A stretch of 64,000 bases of DNA. Source: Frigoriglobus tundricola. GTDB taxonomy: Bacteria > Planctomycetota > Planctomycetia > Gemmatales > Gemmataceae. Location of the stretch: positions 6,572,001 through 6,636,000 of the forward strand of contig NZ_CP053452.2 of the NCBI RefSeq assembly GCF_013128195.2, in the 5' to 3' direction. A model generated the notes under the pieces. It did not search any database, was not told the DNA's origin, and saw only the letters and a list, made by a program, of their open reading frames with translations. Positions 17,807-27,908 of the stretch are shown one piece after another. The stretch's first letter is position 1. The number at the start of each line of letters is the position of its first letter. The position numbers and the translations under genes were made by a program.

Positions 17807-20800
17807 TCAAGACGGGGGTATCAGCGCACCCCAGATCCTGACCGGGTCGTCCTCCGGTGCGTCCGTTCCGCAGCCTTCGCGAACACGATTCAGGAACTCC
17901 TCGCGATCCTCGTGCGCAATCCCTGCCGACTCCATCAGCCAATCCCAACATTCCTCGAACACGCCGGACCGCGGCTGCTCGCTTGCCGGAGCATCGACCG
18001 CCATCACGCGGAGGAAACGCCGCGAAGTATCGTAAAGCCGGCCAAGAATGTCCACCTGCCAGCTCCTCGGCGCACGATCGCTCGACAGGTCGAGATCTCG
18101 CACGTGGCCGACAGCAACCAAGGCGTGGCGGGTTGTTCGCAAAAAGGCGGGCGCGACAGAGCGGGCGGGCAGAACTTTGGGACCTGTCGCCAAGTGTACC
18201 ACCCGCCACGCATTCTTAGCCGCCTTATACTCGGCAAATAGGCGGAAGTACTGCTTCCACCACACAACATTTCGCCGGGCACGGAGGAGGTGGTCGAACG
18301 CACGGCGGAGATAGCCGGAGGCAACGACGTGTTTCGCTTCCGCCTGCCGCAAGGCCGCCTCGACCCCGGTGCCGTCCGCCCAAGAGGAACCACGGATGTA
18401 CTTGTCGGCGTGGGCTAGCGCGCACCGCACAGCCCGCATCTCGATGCCGGCGAGGACTATCCGGTCCGGTGCCGCGTCCAGGCTACCGCGCGCCAACTCG
18501 AAGCTGTTGTACGCGTTACGGAATCCATCGTCCGACCGGTCAGCAAGCCACTGAGCGTTCCCAGTCACACTCATGAGGAGGGAGCGGAAATGGAAGTACG
18601 GTGTGTGCGGGCCGGATGATCGATCACGCCTGTTCTCACCACGGGCTGCCCACAGACCAAGGCGAGCGAGCCCACACACCTCCCGGTACCGCTCTCCAGT
18701 CGGGTCGGTCGGGCGGTTCAATAGACTGTCGGCCAGCGCCACCGTGGCGTTGAGGCGGAGTGCTTTGTCCGCCATAGCGCTCAGGGCACGGAGAATGTTT
18801 TCGGCGGCATCGCGCTGGGCGGTGGTCTCCTGCTGGGCGCCGCGGGGTGGGTCGATGGACTGGCAGGCGGCGATGTCGCTCAAGCATCGGAGGATGGCTT
18901 CGTACCGCTTGGTGTCCTCGAACCTTTTGGTATTAGGCTCGTCCGACCGAATGTTCGTGCGAGGGACCTTGGGGAATGCGTCTGCTTCGATCTGTCGAGG
19001 TGGAGGGGACGGCTCAACCCCAGATCCTCTGCCCGCTGACAGTGATTCCACAACGCCCTTTGCCTGGCGCAGTTCGTCGATCGACAATCGGTGGGTGGAG
19101 ACATTCCCCCCGGCATCCCGTTGCCCGAGGCGGAGGGCGGCGACCTTTCGCAGCAGGTCGCCCGGCGGGTAATGCGGTTCCGGATTCACCTCGTCATGGA
19201 GGTGGCGGAGGGACACTTCAATGCACCCCGCTAGGTCAGTGCGCTCGCGTAGGCACTGCGCCCACAGGAAGTACAGGTCGCGACGGAGGTCCGCAAGCAG
19301 CGGACTGATGTCCTGATCTAACTCGGTGCAGAGGATCTTCAGGTCGTCGCTCTGGGGCTTTACACTGTCCCGATCGGGCCTTGCCCAGAATGCTGTCGTG
19401 AACCGGCGGAGGTCGTCGCGGATCAGCCAGTCGCACCAACTGATGAGCTGCTCGGCCGGGACCTGCCCCAGTAGTTCGCGATCGGCCAGCGACCAGGCGA
19501 GGCGAAAGCTCCGGATCTCTTGCACTCGCCGTTGTTGGAGCGATTCCTTTATGGCCTCAAAGAACGGGGGCGAGTCAGTGACGGCGAAAGCTGGCGGCGC
19601 TTTGCTTCCAGGGAACACGTCACCAGCCTCGAGATGGTACTCGTCCAGCCCTCCCTTCGCCCCCAGTCGTAGCGCGTCCGACAGGGCAGTGTACACCTCC
19701 TTCCACTGATCGGGCGCAGCTAACTCGGTTGGGGTGGTCGCGAGCCGGCCGAAGACGAGCACCGCCTTCGTCAGGTAGCGGATGCTCGACACCCGGTGGT
19801 ACACGTACTCGAAGAAGGCGTGCGGGTCTCGCGACGGGATGAAGGTATCGAAGTAGTAGTTGCGGGCGATCGCGTTCTGGTGCAGACACAGAAGTAGGAG
19901 CTGGGCGAGCGTGCCAGTCTCAACCCGCTTATCCCTGATCGCCTTGTGGATCTCAGTGGTGTACGCCAGTCGGGAGTGCGTGTCGTACACCTCGTTGCGC
20001 AGTTCGCGGTTCATCCAGTACAAGCCACCTTCGACGGCCATCAGGTACCGACACTCCGGCTCGGTCAACCGGTCGAGGAAGGCGTCCACCTCAGCGGCGG
20101 GGCCGTTCCCCGGTCGGTCGTCTCGGCAGACTCGCCCGCGGAGCAGCGGTCCGAGGATGGCGTGCAGGCCGACGAGACTGCGGGTGCGCCGGAAGCAGCA
20201 GATTGCAAACAAGGCGAGCTGAGCCTTGAGGTCGGCGTCCGGTCCACTTAGGGCGCGGGCGGCTCCCTCCGGCACAGGTTGAAGGATGCCGGCCAACCGT
20301 TCATCGCTGCGCACAGCGGTGCTGAAGTCGGGCAGCCCCAAGGGGGGGATTCGGAGCCCCGTGACGGGACCGCAGAGTTGGTTGCGGATCTCGGTCACCG
20401 TTCTGGCCAGCACCTCGGCCGTTCGCCCACCGCTGTTCTGGGTTTTGCCCCCCCGCACACGGGTGCGGCCGGCGTTCACTGCTAAGCCGATTCGGGAACT
20501 GCCCAGGCCGCCCACGCAGCGGACCAACTGCTGCACGAAGAGCGCCAGCGCAGATGTGTTGGCGGCGGCAACTTCATCCCCGCGCGCGTCCTGCGGGGCG
20601 CCGTGGTGGTAAGTCTGGGGCCACGGGAACAGCTCGAACCCGTCGAGAGCGACGAAGTACCGCCCGCGGCGGAGCGCTTCGGCAACCCGGTTCACCGCCT
20701 TCTCGAGGTCGGGACTGGCGTTTGTCCAGACGTGCGAGTCGAGCGGGAGGACGGCTGGGGTCAACTCTGGGTCGTACCGGCGGCACTGGTCGATGACCGC

Positions 20801-22249
20801 CCCGACCACACCAGGGAGTGTGTACTGACCCTCCAAGTCGATCCAGATCGGGGTCAAACCGTCGCGCGCGCACAGCCGGTTCATCCACTGGGCCAGCCTC
20901 TCACTCGCTGTCGGGGCGGCGACTGTCCGCTGTCGATCCCGGTTGTCGAACAGGAAGAACGTCTCGACCTCGTTATTGTACAGCAGGACATCGTCCGCGT
21001 GTTCCGTCTCGTCGTCTCGGAAGACAAGCGGCAGTTGAGTATCCACGTCGAACAGGGCAGGCCCCTCGGACTGGACCGAATACGCACTCGGACTGGCGGC
21101 GTGGCGGCCGGTGAGCGCGCCGTACAGGTGGCGGAGGAACAGCCCAGCGCTGGTGATGCCGGCCGTGAGTACGCGCCCGGGATGCCTGCGGCTGAACTCA
21201 TCGACCGGCCGCGGCGCCGGATCCTCATGGTGCAGCCACACGACCCGGTCTGCCGTGTCGTGGTTACCTTCGCGGGCCAGCACCCCCCGTTCGATGAGGT
21301 CGAGCACCCGCCGGTCCCGCCCGCCGCACCCGACAACCATGAGTAGCCCATCGGACGGGAAGGCGTTGTGGAACCGTCGTAGCGTCTCATCCTCAACCGG
21401 CTGATCGAGCCGCTCGTCCAACAGGAGGCGGTCGGTTCCACCGTGCAACTTGATCACCCCGATCGCGTCGGTTAGTTGTCGCGGGGAAGGGTACAGCCGA
21501 CCTTCCTCCAAGGTGAACGGGCGATACCCAATCCCCTCGGCGGCCAGCGCCTGCTCGAGCAGACTGTCGATGTTCACCGTCAGCACCTGCCCGGCACCCA
21601 GCACCCGGATGAGGAACCCCAAGACCCGGTGGCCGAGGGCCGGGCGGGCGAACCGGTGCAGGCGTGTGAACAATTGCTCGGCGTGGTCTCGCTCGAATCC
21701 GGTGAGGCGGCGCAGCAGATCTTTCCAGTCACCGGTTGCACGCCACAGCGTGCCGGGGGCCGGGTTCCAATCGTCCCCTTGCCCGGCGGCGAGCGCATCT
21801 ACACGGTGAGGGTAGTGATCGCGGGCCAACAGATCCAACTCCTCATTAATCCGGCGGTCGAGTAGGCCCGGCTGCAGGGGGGCGCTCCTTTGCGGTTCGG
21901 AGTGCCGGAGCCACGCCCACAACTCGTCGGTCAGTTGGTGCGGATCGATCCAGTTGTGATCATGGACGAACGCCGACAAACGATTGTCGGCGTACTGCTT
22001 GAGCGCATCGGCCAGCGGCTTGGGGACCCAGCCTGGCCGCGAGCCGTCCGGGCGGAGCGCGGGTGGGAGGAACACCTTTCGACGGACGTACAGGTGGAAC
22101 GCTCCCAAATATTGGGTCAGGCCCGGCGAGGTGGGGAGGCCGCTCTCTGCGGAGACACCGCCCCCGACGAGCGGGATGATTGGCCGCCCGTCGTTTCGGG
22201 CGGCCACCAGTACTCGGAGAACGCGATCAGTTTCGGCCCGGCGGGGCAT
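17807..22249 (-). CDS. SIR2-domain protein with long helical C-terminus, conflict-system effector
   Basis: This is a 1,480-residue protein. ATG 22249 lies inside the end of the upstream STAND gene (23-bp overlap), with a GGAG box ahead. A SIR2/TIR-like NAD-binding domain occupies residues 1-330: GGGVSAESGLPT (29-40), TVNIDSLLEQ (224-233), the catalytic-type histidine in KLHGG (H269) and GCGGRDRR (307-314). Between about 440 and 650 there is a mixed region with LVFRDDETEH and FVALDGFELFPW. The rest is mostly alpha-helical. No Walker motif stands out, although the middle could be a degenerate P-loop fold. SIR2 domains in phage-defence proteins (Avs5, DSR, Thoeris ThsA) deplete NAD. Here the sensor NTPase is a separate, overlapping gene, so the two proteins probably act together. 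Confidence 0.8.
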   Translation of the reverse strand: MPRRAETDRVLRVLVAARNDGRPIIPLVGGGVSAESGLPTSPGLTQYLGAFHLYVRRKVFLPPALRPDGSRPGWVPKPLADALKQYADNRLSAFVHDHNWIDPHQLTDELWAWLRHSEPQRSAPLQPGLLDRRINEELDLLARDHYPHRVDALAAGQGDDWNPAPGTLWRATGDWKDLLRRLTGFERDHAEQLFTRLHRFARPALGHRVLGFLIRVLGAGQVLTVNIDSLLEQALAAEGIGYRPFTLEEGRLYPSPRQLTDAIGVIKLHGGTDRLLLDERLDQPVEDETLRRFHNAFPSDGLLMVVGCGGRDRRVLDLIERGVLAREGNHDTADRVVWLHHEDPAPRPVDEFSRRHPGRVLTAGITSAGLFLRHLYGALTGRHAASPSAYSVQSEGPALFDVDTQLPLVFRDDETEHADDVLLYNNEVETFFLFDNRDRQRTVAAPTASERLAQWMNRLCARDGLTPIWIDLEGQYTLPGVVGAVIDQCRRYDPELTPAVLPLDSHVWTNASPDLEKAVNRVAEALRRGRYFVALDGFELFPWPQTYHHGAPQDARGDEVAAANTSALALFVQQLVRCVGGLGSSRIGLAVNAGRTRVRGGKTQNSGGRTAEVLARTVTEIRNQLCGPVTGLRIPPLGLPDFSTAVRSDERLAGILQPVPEGAARALSGPDADLKAQLALFAICCFRRTRSLVGLHAILGPLLRGRVCRDDRPGNGPAAEVDAFLDRLTEPECRYLMAVEGGLYWMNRELRNEVYDTHSRLAYTTEIHKAIRDKRVETGTLAQLLLLCLHQNAIARNYYFDTFIPSRDPHAFFEYVYHRVSSIRYLTKAVLVFGRLATTPTELAAPDQWKEVYTALSDALRLGAKGGLDEYHLEAGDVFPGSKAPPAFAVTDSPPFFEAIKESLQQRRVQEIRSFRLAWSLADRELLGQVPAEQLISWCDWLIRDDLRRFTTAFWARPDRDSVKPQSDDLKILCTELDQDISPLLADLRRDLYFLWAQCLRERTDLAGCIEVSLRHLHDEVNPEPHYPPGDLLRKVAALRLGQRDAGGNVSTHRLSIDELRQAKGVVESLSAGRGSGVEPSPPPRQIEADAFPKVPRTNIRSDEPNTKRFEDTKRYEAILRCLSDIAACQSIDPPRGAQQETTAQRDAAENILRALSAMADKALRLNATVALADSLLNRPTDPTGERYREVCGLARLGLWAARGENRRDRSSGPHTPYFHFRSLLMSVTGNAQWLADRSDDGFRNAYNSFELARGSLDAAPDRIVLAGIEMRAVRCALAHADKYIRGSSWADGTGVEAALRQAEAKHVVASGYLRRAFDHLLRARRNVVWWKQYFRLFAEYKAAKNAWRVVHLATGPKVLPARSVAPAFLRTTRHALVAVGHVRDLDLSSDRAPRSWQVDILGRLYDTSRRFLRVMAVDAPASEQPRSGVFEECWDWLMESAGIAHEDREEFLNRVREGCGTDAPEDDPVRIWGALIPPS

Positions 22250-25200
22250 CGCCACGGCTGGCTCCTTGAGCGGGGGGCGTGTAACGGAGGACGAGCGATT
22301 CACCGGTCGCCAGTCCGACGCACAGATATTCGGCACCGGCCCAAGCTACGGCGGAAACCGACGCCGGAGCAAAGTAAGCGGCTTCGGCAGTGGTGTTGCA
22401 GTCGGGAACATTGTGTCCCCAGACCGCGACCACCTGATCACTCCCGCCGGTCGCGAGCGGTTGATCCTCGCTCAGTTCGCCCGCAGTGGTGCAGACATCG
22501 CCGACGTGCCGGGCGACGATGCGGTGTGGCTGGGAGCCACCGGCACGGGGCATCAGTTTGTAATCGGCGCCGCACAAGTGCCCGCCGGCCCAGGTCAGCC
22601 ACAAGCCACGGGTCACGGGCGTGTTGTCATCGGCCAGATTGGGGTATCGGTCTCCGTTGCCCGGTTCGGTCCCAGCGACTCGGACACTGATCGAGCCGTC
22701 GGGGTTGTGACGCACCTCAGCGACTGGGGCGCACAGGTGAAACCGTGGGCCGAACGTTACTCCATCACGCCCCACGTCATCAAATCGAAGCCGCCCATCG
22801 CGCCCCACCGACGTGAGGTGAACACATCCCGGTTCCGTACCCGCGCGGCCGGCAACGGCGAGAATCGCCTGATCGGCTCGGTCCGGACTTGACGTGACGG
22901 CCGCTTCCGGGGTGACGATGCGGAGCCACCCGGACTGATCGCCGATCAGCAATTCCTCGCCACGCCACGCGAGCCGGCCGGTGGCCGTCGCCTGCGTGAT
23001 GTCTTTCGTTGACACGCCGGTCAACGGGACAACACGACCAGCCAGGTCAGAAGCCCAGGCTCCCTTGGGGGAAACTGCCAGCCCGACCACCGGACCCAAC
23101 GCTTGTTCGCCAGCCGGAAAAGACAATTCCTCTTCCGGGGTCTCGTCAAGCGCGGAGCGGGTCACACGGCCATTCTTCCAACCAATAAGAACACCTCCCG
23201 GTGGGAACGCCAGAAGGGCGGTGAGCGGCACCCCCATCCCATGCACGGCGACCCGTTCCCGGTCTTTTGCCGGACGAGCGGCATCGTGGACCTTGACCCC
23301 CGTCCCGTCGGAGGTGGCGAACGCGTATTGATCGAACCTGTCCGATAGGCGGGTCAACCGGCGCACTGGCACTCGATGATCGCCGCACAGGGCGATCTTC
23401 GTCGGCGGGCTTTGGATCGAGGAAACGCGGAACACGAACCCGTTCTGGTGGCCGACCAGGACAGTGCCCTTGCGGTCGGCCCAAGTCTCCACCGCAGTTA
23501 CCGGCGAGGGGTGAGAGTAGAGTCTGGTAGGTTGCCAGGGCGGATAAGGTGGCCACAGCCACACCGCACCGTCCCGGCACCCGACGACAACACCACCGCC
23601 CGGCAAGGTGTCGAACGCCGCGACCGGATTGTCGGCTGAGGGAAATTCCGCCGAGTAGCCCGGTTCGGGAGACCACGCCCGCAGTCGCCCCTCGGCGCTC
23701 AGCGCGTACACCCACCCTTTGGATGCTAAAACGCGGACGACCCGCCCAGTATGTAACGGGGCGGTCAGCGCAGGCAAGACACGAGCAGCATCGACGGGTG
23801 AACCGGCTCGGACTCGCTCCAGGCGTGCGAGACCGGTCGTCGTCTTTTCCAACCACTCGGCAAGCCGCGGACTAGGTTCGACCTGCTCGCGACAGATACT
23901 CCGGATCACTTCCGGCCACTTCTTTACCAGTAAGGAGGACCGTTGGAAGGTGATTTGAATAGCACGGAGGTTTTCGTTCTCGTCCGGTTGCCACACACGA
24001 GTCAAATCTTTCTCGCGCCACGGACGCCCACGGAGAACGTGGCGCGCAAGCTGGGCCGACACTTCATCGGTACGTGCTCCTCCGGGTGGAAGGTCCGGTG
24101 GCCGATCAAATAGCGCCCCTGCCAGCAGGTCGAGAAAATCGCCTCGGTGCAGTCGCCCGGCTAGGTATTGAAGTGCCGGCCCCCATAGATCGGGGTGCGT
24201 TCGAACCGCCGTGACCGCCCAACATAATCCTTTATCTGGCGATGCCTCGAACACCGTGTATAGGCCAACTGCACCAGCGAAGTAATCGAGCAGCGAGTCC
24301 TGCACGAACTTGTAATTTGGGTGGTCGTCCGTTGCTGCGAACAGGCCGAGGCGGCGCACATACTCTCCATCAACCGGCTGATACCCATTCTTTTTCGGAA
24401 ACAGCGGCAGGAGTGACTTGAGCTCGCTGGGTAAATTCAAGCCCAGCGTGCATAGGTCGGCCGCCCAACCTTTCGTATCAAGGAATGGCGACAGGAGGTC
24501 CCTCCTGGCCGGATTCGGGAGGCGCTCGCGAAGCAAACGCAACGCCAGCACAGCCATCAACCCGATGAGCGAAGGGATTAACGAATCATACTGGTCGTAC
24601 AGCCCCCCCGCACGCGGCCGTGGGCGGATCTGGGTCTCGATCTCGAATTGGTGGCGCGTGATTTTTTCGTATAGGTCGGTGACGCTGGTGAGTCTCCCGA
24701 CCCCGCCTTTTTCTCTGGCGAGTTCAGCGAGGTAACTGAAGACCAACGGTGTGTGCCAGTCGGGATCCAGAAATTCGGCGACCTCCTGCCACTCCTCAGG
24801 CAGGACGCCGAATTTCGCGCGTTCCTCGTCATTGGGGCGGCAGACGCGACAGAGGTGGTACGATGGAAACACCGCGCTAAGGTCTCCTCGGTCGCGGACG
24901 ACCAGAACAAGGTCGCGGGCGACCAGAACAAGGGTGTGTCGCGAACCCCAATCTCGCGAACCCCAATCTTGGAACTTGTCGCGGGCGGCGGCGAGAGCTG
25001 AAATACCGTCCGTCGTCTCCGAGAGCCCTGTCAGGTCAGCGAAGAACACCAACCGGTGCGGACAGTATTCGAGCCAGTCCTCGACGCAGTTCGCTGTGGG
25101 GCGAAAACTCTGCGCCGGGCACGACACGGCTGCCGTGACACAGTTCAGGAATCTCCCCCAAGATCGCTCCACACCCAGAAGATCGGGCGCGTTCAGCCAG

Positions 25201-25517
25201 ACGGGCAAAACGTTGGCTCCGCACTGGTCGGCCTCTTGCTGGAGGTCACGGAAGGCTTTCACGGCCGCCACCGTCTTGCCGCTTCCGCTGGGACCAAGCA
25301 GCAACACGCCGGGGGGTGCGTCGTCAGCTCGCAACAATTTGGTGAGTGAGTCCCGCCGACACGCGCGCGGGGCTCCCTCGCCCAGCAAGAGTTCTTCCAC
25401 TCCCAACGGGACATGAAGGCGCCCGAAGAAGGCTTCCAAATCAGTCTCGGGGCGGTTCAGACATAGGGCATCGGCGGGCAGGGTGTGGTAGCAGACGAAT
25501 GACTTCTTGCGAGACAC
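22227..25517 (-). CDS. STAND-type NTPase with C-terminal WD40-like propeller
   Basis: This 1,096-residue protein probably starts at GTG 25517, which has a GGGAG box seven bases upstream (a TTG at 25598 would add 27 residues). Walker A is GPSGSGKT (75-82) and Walker B-like is RLVFFADLTG (155-164). Downstream helical regions fit NACHT/AP-ATPase architecture (VFSYLAELAREK, FVQDSLLDYFAG). From about residue 600 there are weak WD40-type blades (GWVYALSAEGRLRAWSP, GGGVVVGCRDGAVWLW, QPLATGGSDQVVAVWG). Between Walker B and the next helix are two tandem micro-duplications (DWGSRDWGSR and LVLVARDLVLVVRD). STAND proteins sense invader or stress ligands and release an effector. The neighbouring SIR2 protein is the natural candidate. 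Confidence 0.83.
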   Translation of the reverse strand: MSRKKSFVCYHTLPADALCLNRPETDLEAFFGRLHVPLGVEELLLGEGAPRACRRDSLTKLLRADDAPPGVLLLGPSGSGKTVAAVKAFRDLQQEADQCGANVLPVWLNAPDLLGVERSWGRFLNCVTAAVSCPAQSFRPTANCVEDWLEYCPHRLVFFADLTGLSETTDGISALAAARDKFQDWGSRDWGSRHTLVLVARDLVLVVRDRGDLSAVFPSYHLCRVCRPNDEERAKFGVLPEEWQEVAEFLDPDWHTPLVFSYLAELAREKGGVGRLTSVTDLYEKITRHQFEIETQIRPRPRAGGLYDQYDSLIPSLIGLMAVLALRLLRERLPNPARRDLLSPFLDTKGWAADLCTLGLNLPSELKSLLPLFPKKNGYQPVDGEYVRRLGLFAATDDHPNYKFVQDSLLDYFAGAVGLYTVFEASPDKGLCWAVTAVRTHPDLWGPALQYLAGRLHRGDFLDLLAGALFDRPPDLPPGGARTDEVSAQLARHVLRGRPWREKDLTRVWQPDENENLRAIQITFQRSSLLVKKWPEVIRSICREQVEPSPRLAEWLEKTTTGLARLERVRAGSPVDAARVLPALTAPLHTGRVVRVLASKGWVYALSAEGRLRAWSPEPGYSAEFPSADNPVAAFDTLPGGGVVVGCRDGAVWLWPPYPPWQPTRLYSHPSPVTAVETWADRKGTVLVGHQNGFVFRVSSIQSPPTKIALCGDHRVPVRRLTRLSDRFDQYAFATSDGTGVKVHDAARPAKDRERVAVHGMGVPLTALLAFPPGGVLIGWKNGRVTRSALDETPEEELSFPAGEQALGPVVGLAVSPKGAWASDLAGRVVPLTGVSTKDITQATATGRLAWRGEELLIGDQSGWLRIVTPEAAVTSSPDRADQAILAVAGRAGTEPGCVHLTSVGRDGRLRFDDVGRDGVTFGPRFHLCAPVAEVRHNPDGSISVRVAGTEPGNGDRYPNLADDNTPVTRGLWLTWAGGHLCGADYKLMPRAGGSQPHRIVARHVGDVCTTAGELSEDQPLATGGSDQVVAVWGHNVPDCNTTAEAAYFAPASVSAVAWAGAEYLCVGLATGESLVLRYTPPAQGASRGDAPPGRN

Positions 25518-25701
25518 CGAAACACTCCCATCAATACAATCGCACGATCTGACCGGTCGACTGTCTCCAGAGTCTACAGCCGTGACACGCGGCCGCAAGG
25601 ACCAAATCCGGCGGATCGACTGTCTTGCGAGAGGCGCTTGACCTAGCGCCGCTCACGCGAGACAATTCATCCACTCATCCCCACTTTTGCCCGCGTGATT
25701 C
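25518..25701. promoter_or_regulatory. Divergent intergenic region between the STAND and phosphatase genes
   Basis: This gap of 184 bp lies between the minus-strand STAND gene and the plus-strand phosphatase gene, so it should hold both promoters. A TTG codon at 25598 in frame with the STAND gene leaves about 100 bp if the longer start is used. I see no clear operator palindrome. Confidence 0.4.
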
Positions 25702-26406
25702 ATGTGCTTACACCCAGTGACCGCCACCGAAGGCTGCGTCGGCGCGTTCCGCTGGGCATGGCATGTCGAGGTTCAGGGTGGCTCGCACCGCGGCGGCGAC
25801 CGCCTGTTTGCTCGCGTCGATGAATCGCAGGCCACATTCCTCCTTGCCGATGTGTCGGGTAACGGTCCCACCGCCGCCGATGCTGCCGATGCGCTGGCTC
25901 TGTTTCTCGCCAACCTCCAACCCGCTCCGCTCGACCCGGCGGCGCTGCTCCGAACGCTCCATACGCGCCTCTGCCAACACTGGGCTGCGAGCGTGGACGA
26001 CTACTGGTTCGTGGATGCGCTGGCGGTTCGGCTCACCTTGTCTACCGGGACGATCGAAGCGGCATCCGGCGGGGCGCCGAACGTTTGGGTGCGCGAGATG
26101 GCCGGCTGGGCGCGCTGGGAGATACCGTCCGGTGGGTACATAGGAGGTCCCGACGAGAACGCGGTTTTCGTCGTCGCAGCACGCCCACTCGATCCCGGCG
26201 GGATGTTATTCGCGGCCACAGACGGGGTGACGGACGCGAGAGACCCCGACGGCGCGTTCGGGGTGATTGGAGTGAGCGCAGCGCTGGCCAGTGCGGGCGG
26301 CGCAGAACCACGGAACGTCGTCGGAGCGGTATTCGATGCGGTTCGCACGTTCGCCAAGAGCTCCTGGCCGAGTTCGGATGCGACCGGACTAATTTTTGGC
26401 TGGTAA
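25702..26406 (+). CDS. PP2C/SpoIIE-like serine phosphatase
   Basis: This is a 234-residue single-domain protein. PP2C/RsbU metal-site motifs are readable: GGDRLFARVDESQATFLLAD (first metal aspartates D33 and D50), VSGNGPTAADAADAL, GTIEAASGGAPNVWV, LFAATDGVTDARD and the closing SSDATGLIFGW. The order matches SpoIIE/RsbU phosphatases that dephosphorylate anti-sigma antagonists. No sensory or membrane domain is attached. It heads a plus-strand run of four genes that diverges from the STAND/SIR2 pair. Known conflict systems with vWA proteins often include a PP2C phosphatase, so a regulatory role in this system is likely. Confidence 0.8.
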   Translation: MCLHPVTATEGCVGAFRWAWHVEVQGGSHRGGDRLFARVDESQATFLLADVSGNGPTAADAADALALFLANLQPAPLDPAALLRTLHTRLCQHWAASVDDYWFVDALAVRLTLSTGTIEAASGGAPNVWVREMAGWARWEIPSGGYIGGPDENAVFVVAARPLDPGGMLFAATDGVTDARDPDGAFGVIGVSAALASAGGAEPRNVVGAVFDAVRTFAKSSWPSSDATGLIFGW

Positions 26407-26528
26407 GATATTATCGGATTGGAGTTTACGGCAATGGACCGGGCAGTGAAGGGAAAAAATCCCAACGCGATTAAAAACGGCGACTCCTTCCGCCTATTAC
26501 GGTATGTCCCCTCATCAGGAGGACCGAG

Positions 26529-27908
26529 ATGCCGTTCCCGCAGCAGCCGACAACCGACGACGCGAACCAGTGGGCGCACTGCCTCACCCGCACACTGTTC
26601 ATCCTCTACCTCCGCCCGGTCGGTTCAGAAGACTGGATCGAGGCCGAAGAGCGCCTCATCGACGGGATCGGGGCGACCCGTTGGCTACCGCACTCGCCGG
26701 ATGAGTCGCACTACTACCTGAATGTGTGTAACGAACTTGTGCCCCGTTGGCGAGCCGGGGAATTGTACATGCTCGGCCGCTCGTTCCTCCGCAACTTGGG
26801 GCAGCAACTTCGCGCGGAAAGTGACTGGGTGGGCGAGCGGCACGGGCGGACGCGGGTTTTCGGTTTTGAAGAAGGCTACGAACGTAAGTTCCCCGTGGCC
26901 AATTCCCCAAGGGATGAAGTGCCCCTGGAGATCATGAGACACGTCCGAGACGCAGTCGAGGCGGTTCGTGAGCGGCTGAGACGGCAGCCAAGTAGCAAGG
27001 ATGTCACGCATCGCCGCCTGTTGATGTTCGAACTATACCTTCGCGCCCCGAACGGGACGAAGCAGGAACTCCTCCGCAGCGATTTGAACAAAGAGTTGCA
27101 ATCGACCGGGCATCGGCTGGCGGAATCGGCCACGGTGACCGCCGACTTGAACCTCATCCGTAAGGAACTCTTGCTCACGGAACTGATCGAGCGACTGTGT
27201 TCGTTCGAGGGGCTGATCCCGTTTGGGTATGCAACTCCCGACGGTGCGTTAAAGCACGAATTAAAGACGCCGCTCGACGAACTGGTGCGGATGGCGGTAC
27301 AGACCACCGGCCCGTTTCCAGACGCCTCCCACCCTACTACCGTCGGCCCGCCTCCCGCCCCACGGCCGACGAGTGGGAACCCGGCCATCGTGTCGCCGCA
27401 CCTGCTGAACCAGTGGTGGAACGACTGGCCAACGGATGCCCGCCGCCAAGACTGGGACGAGGTGTTCGCGTGGTATAACCCTTCCGGCCGGCTTGCCGGT
27501 GGCCAGACACAGTACCCAACCGGCGTCATCCGTCGGGGCCGCCCCGCGCCGGTGAATCGGTACTCGGTGCTCGATGCGATGTCCGAACACCTCGGTGCCT
27601 GGCACTTCTACCGCCGAGCCAGGGAACCGTGGAGGCGGCGTCTGAGTGGCAACGCAGGGCACACCTTTCCGCCCGCGGATCCGATCTGGCCGGTTATCGA
27701 CAAAATCTCTGGAGCGGTCGTCGAGGGAGCGACCGGGCGACCGGATCGCGTTCGGCGTCTCGACGAACTGTTCGTCGCCTGCTGCTACCCATTTGCCACC
27801 CTCCCCCAAGAACTGGGGCTCCCCCTCGACGAGGTTCTTTTGCTGCTGCGGGCGTTCCGCGTGCAGAGTCTCCGCAGTAGTCCCGCCCAGGAGTTTCGCG
27901 ATGAATGA
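26529..27908 (+). CDS. Unknown 459-residue protein of the SIR2/STAND region
   Basis: A strong AGGAGG box precedes ATG 26529. It is a soluble, mostly helical protein. The N-terminal half is rich in aromatic residues (CLTRTLFILYLRPVGSEDW). A middle helical region (PLEIMRHVRDAVEAVRERLR) precedes a winged-helix-like stretch (RSDLNKELQSTGHRLAESAT, then VTADLNLIRKELLLTELIER), so DNA or partner binding is conceivable. A proline-rich linker around 275-290 leads to a C-terminal helical domain. No enzyme motif is visible. The next gene starts inside its last codons (ATGAATGA overlap), so the two are co-translated. Family unrecognised. Confidence 0.72.
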   Translation: MPFPQQPTTDDANQWAHCLTRTLFILYLRPVGSEDWIEAEERLIDGIGATRWLPHSPDESHYYLNVCNELVPRWRAGELYMLGRSFLRNLGQQLRAESDWVGERHGRTRVFGFEEGYERKFPVANSPRDEVPLEIMRHVRDAVEAVRERLRRQPSSKDVTHRRLLMFELYLRAPNGTKQELLRSDLNKELQSTGHRLAESATVTADLNLIRKELLLTELIERLCSFEGLIPFGYATPDGALKHELKTPLDELVRMAVQTTGPFPDASHPTTVGPPPAPRPTSGNPAIVSPHLLNQWWNDWPTDARRQDWDEVFAWYNPSGRLAGGQTQYPTGVIRRGRPAPVNRYSVLDAMSEHLGAWHFYRRAREPWRRRLSGNAGHTFPPADPIWPVIDKISGAVVEGATGRPDRVRRLDELFVACCYPFATLPQELGLPLDEVLLLLRAFRVQSLRSSPAQEFRDE

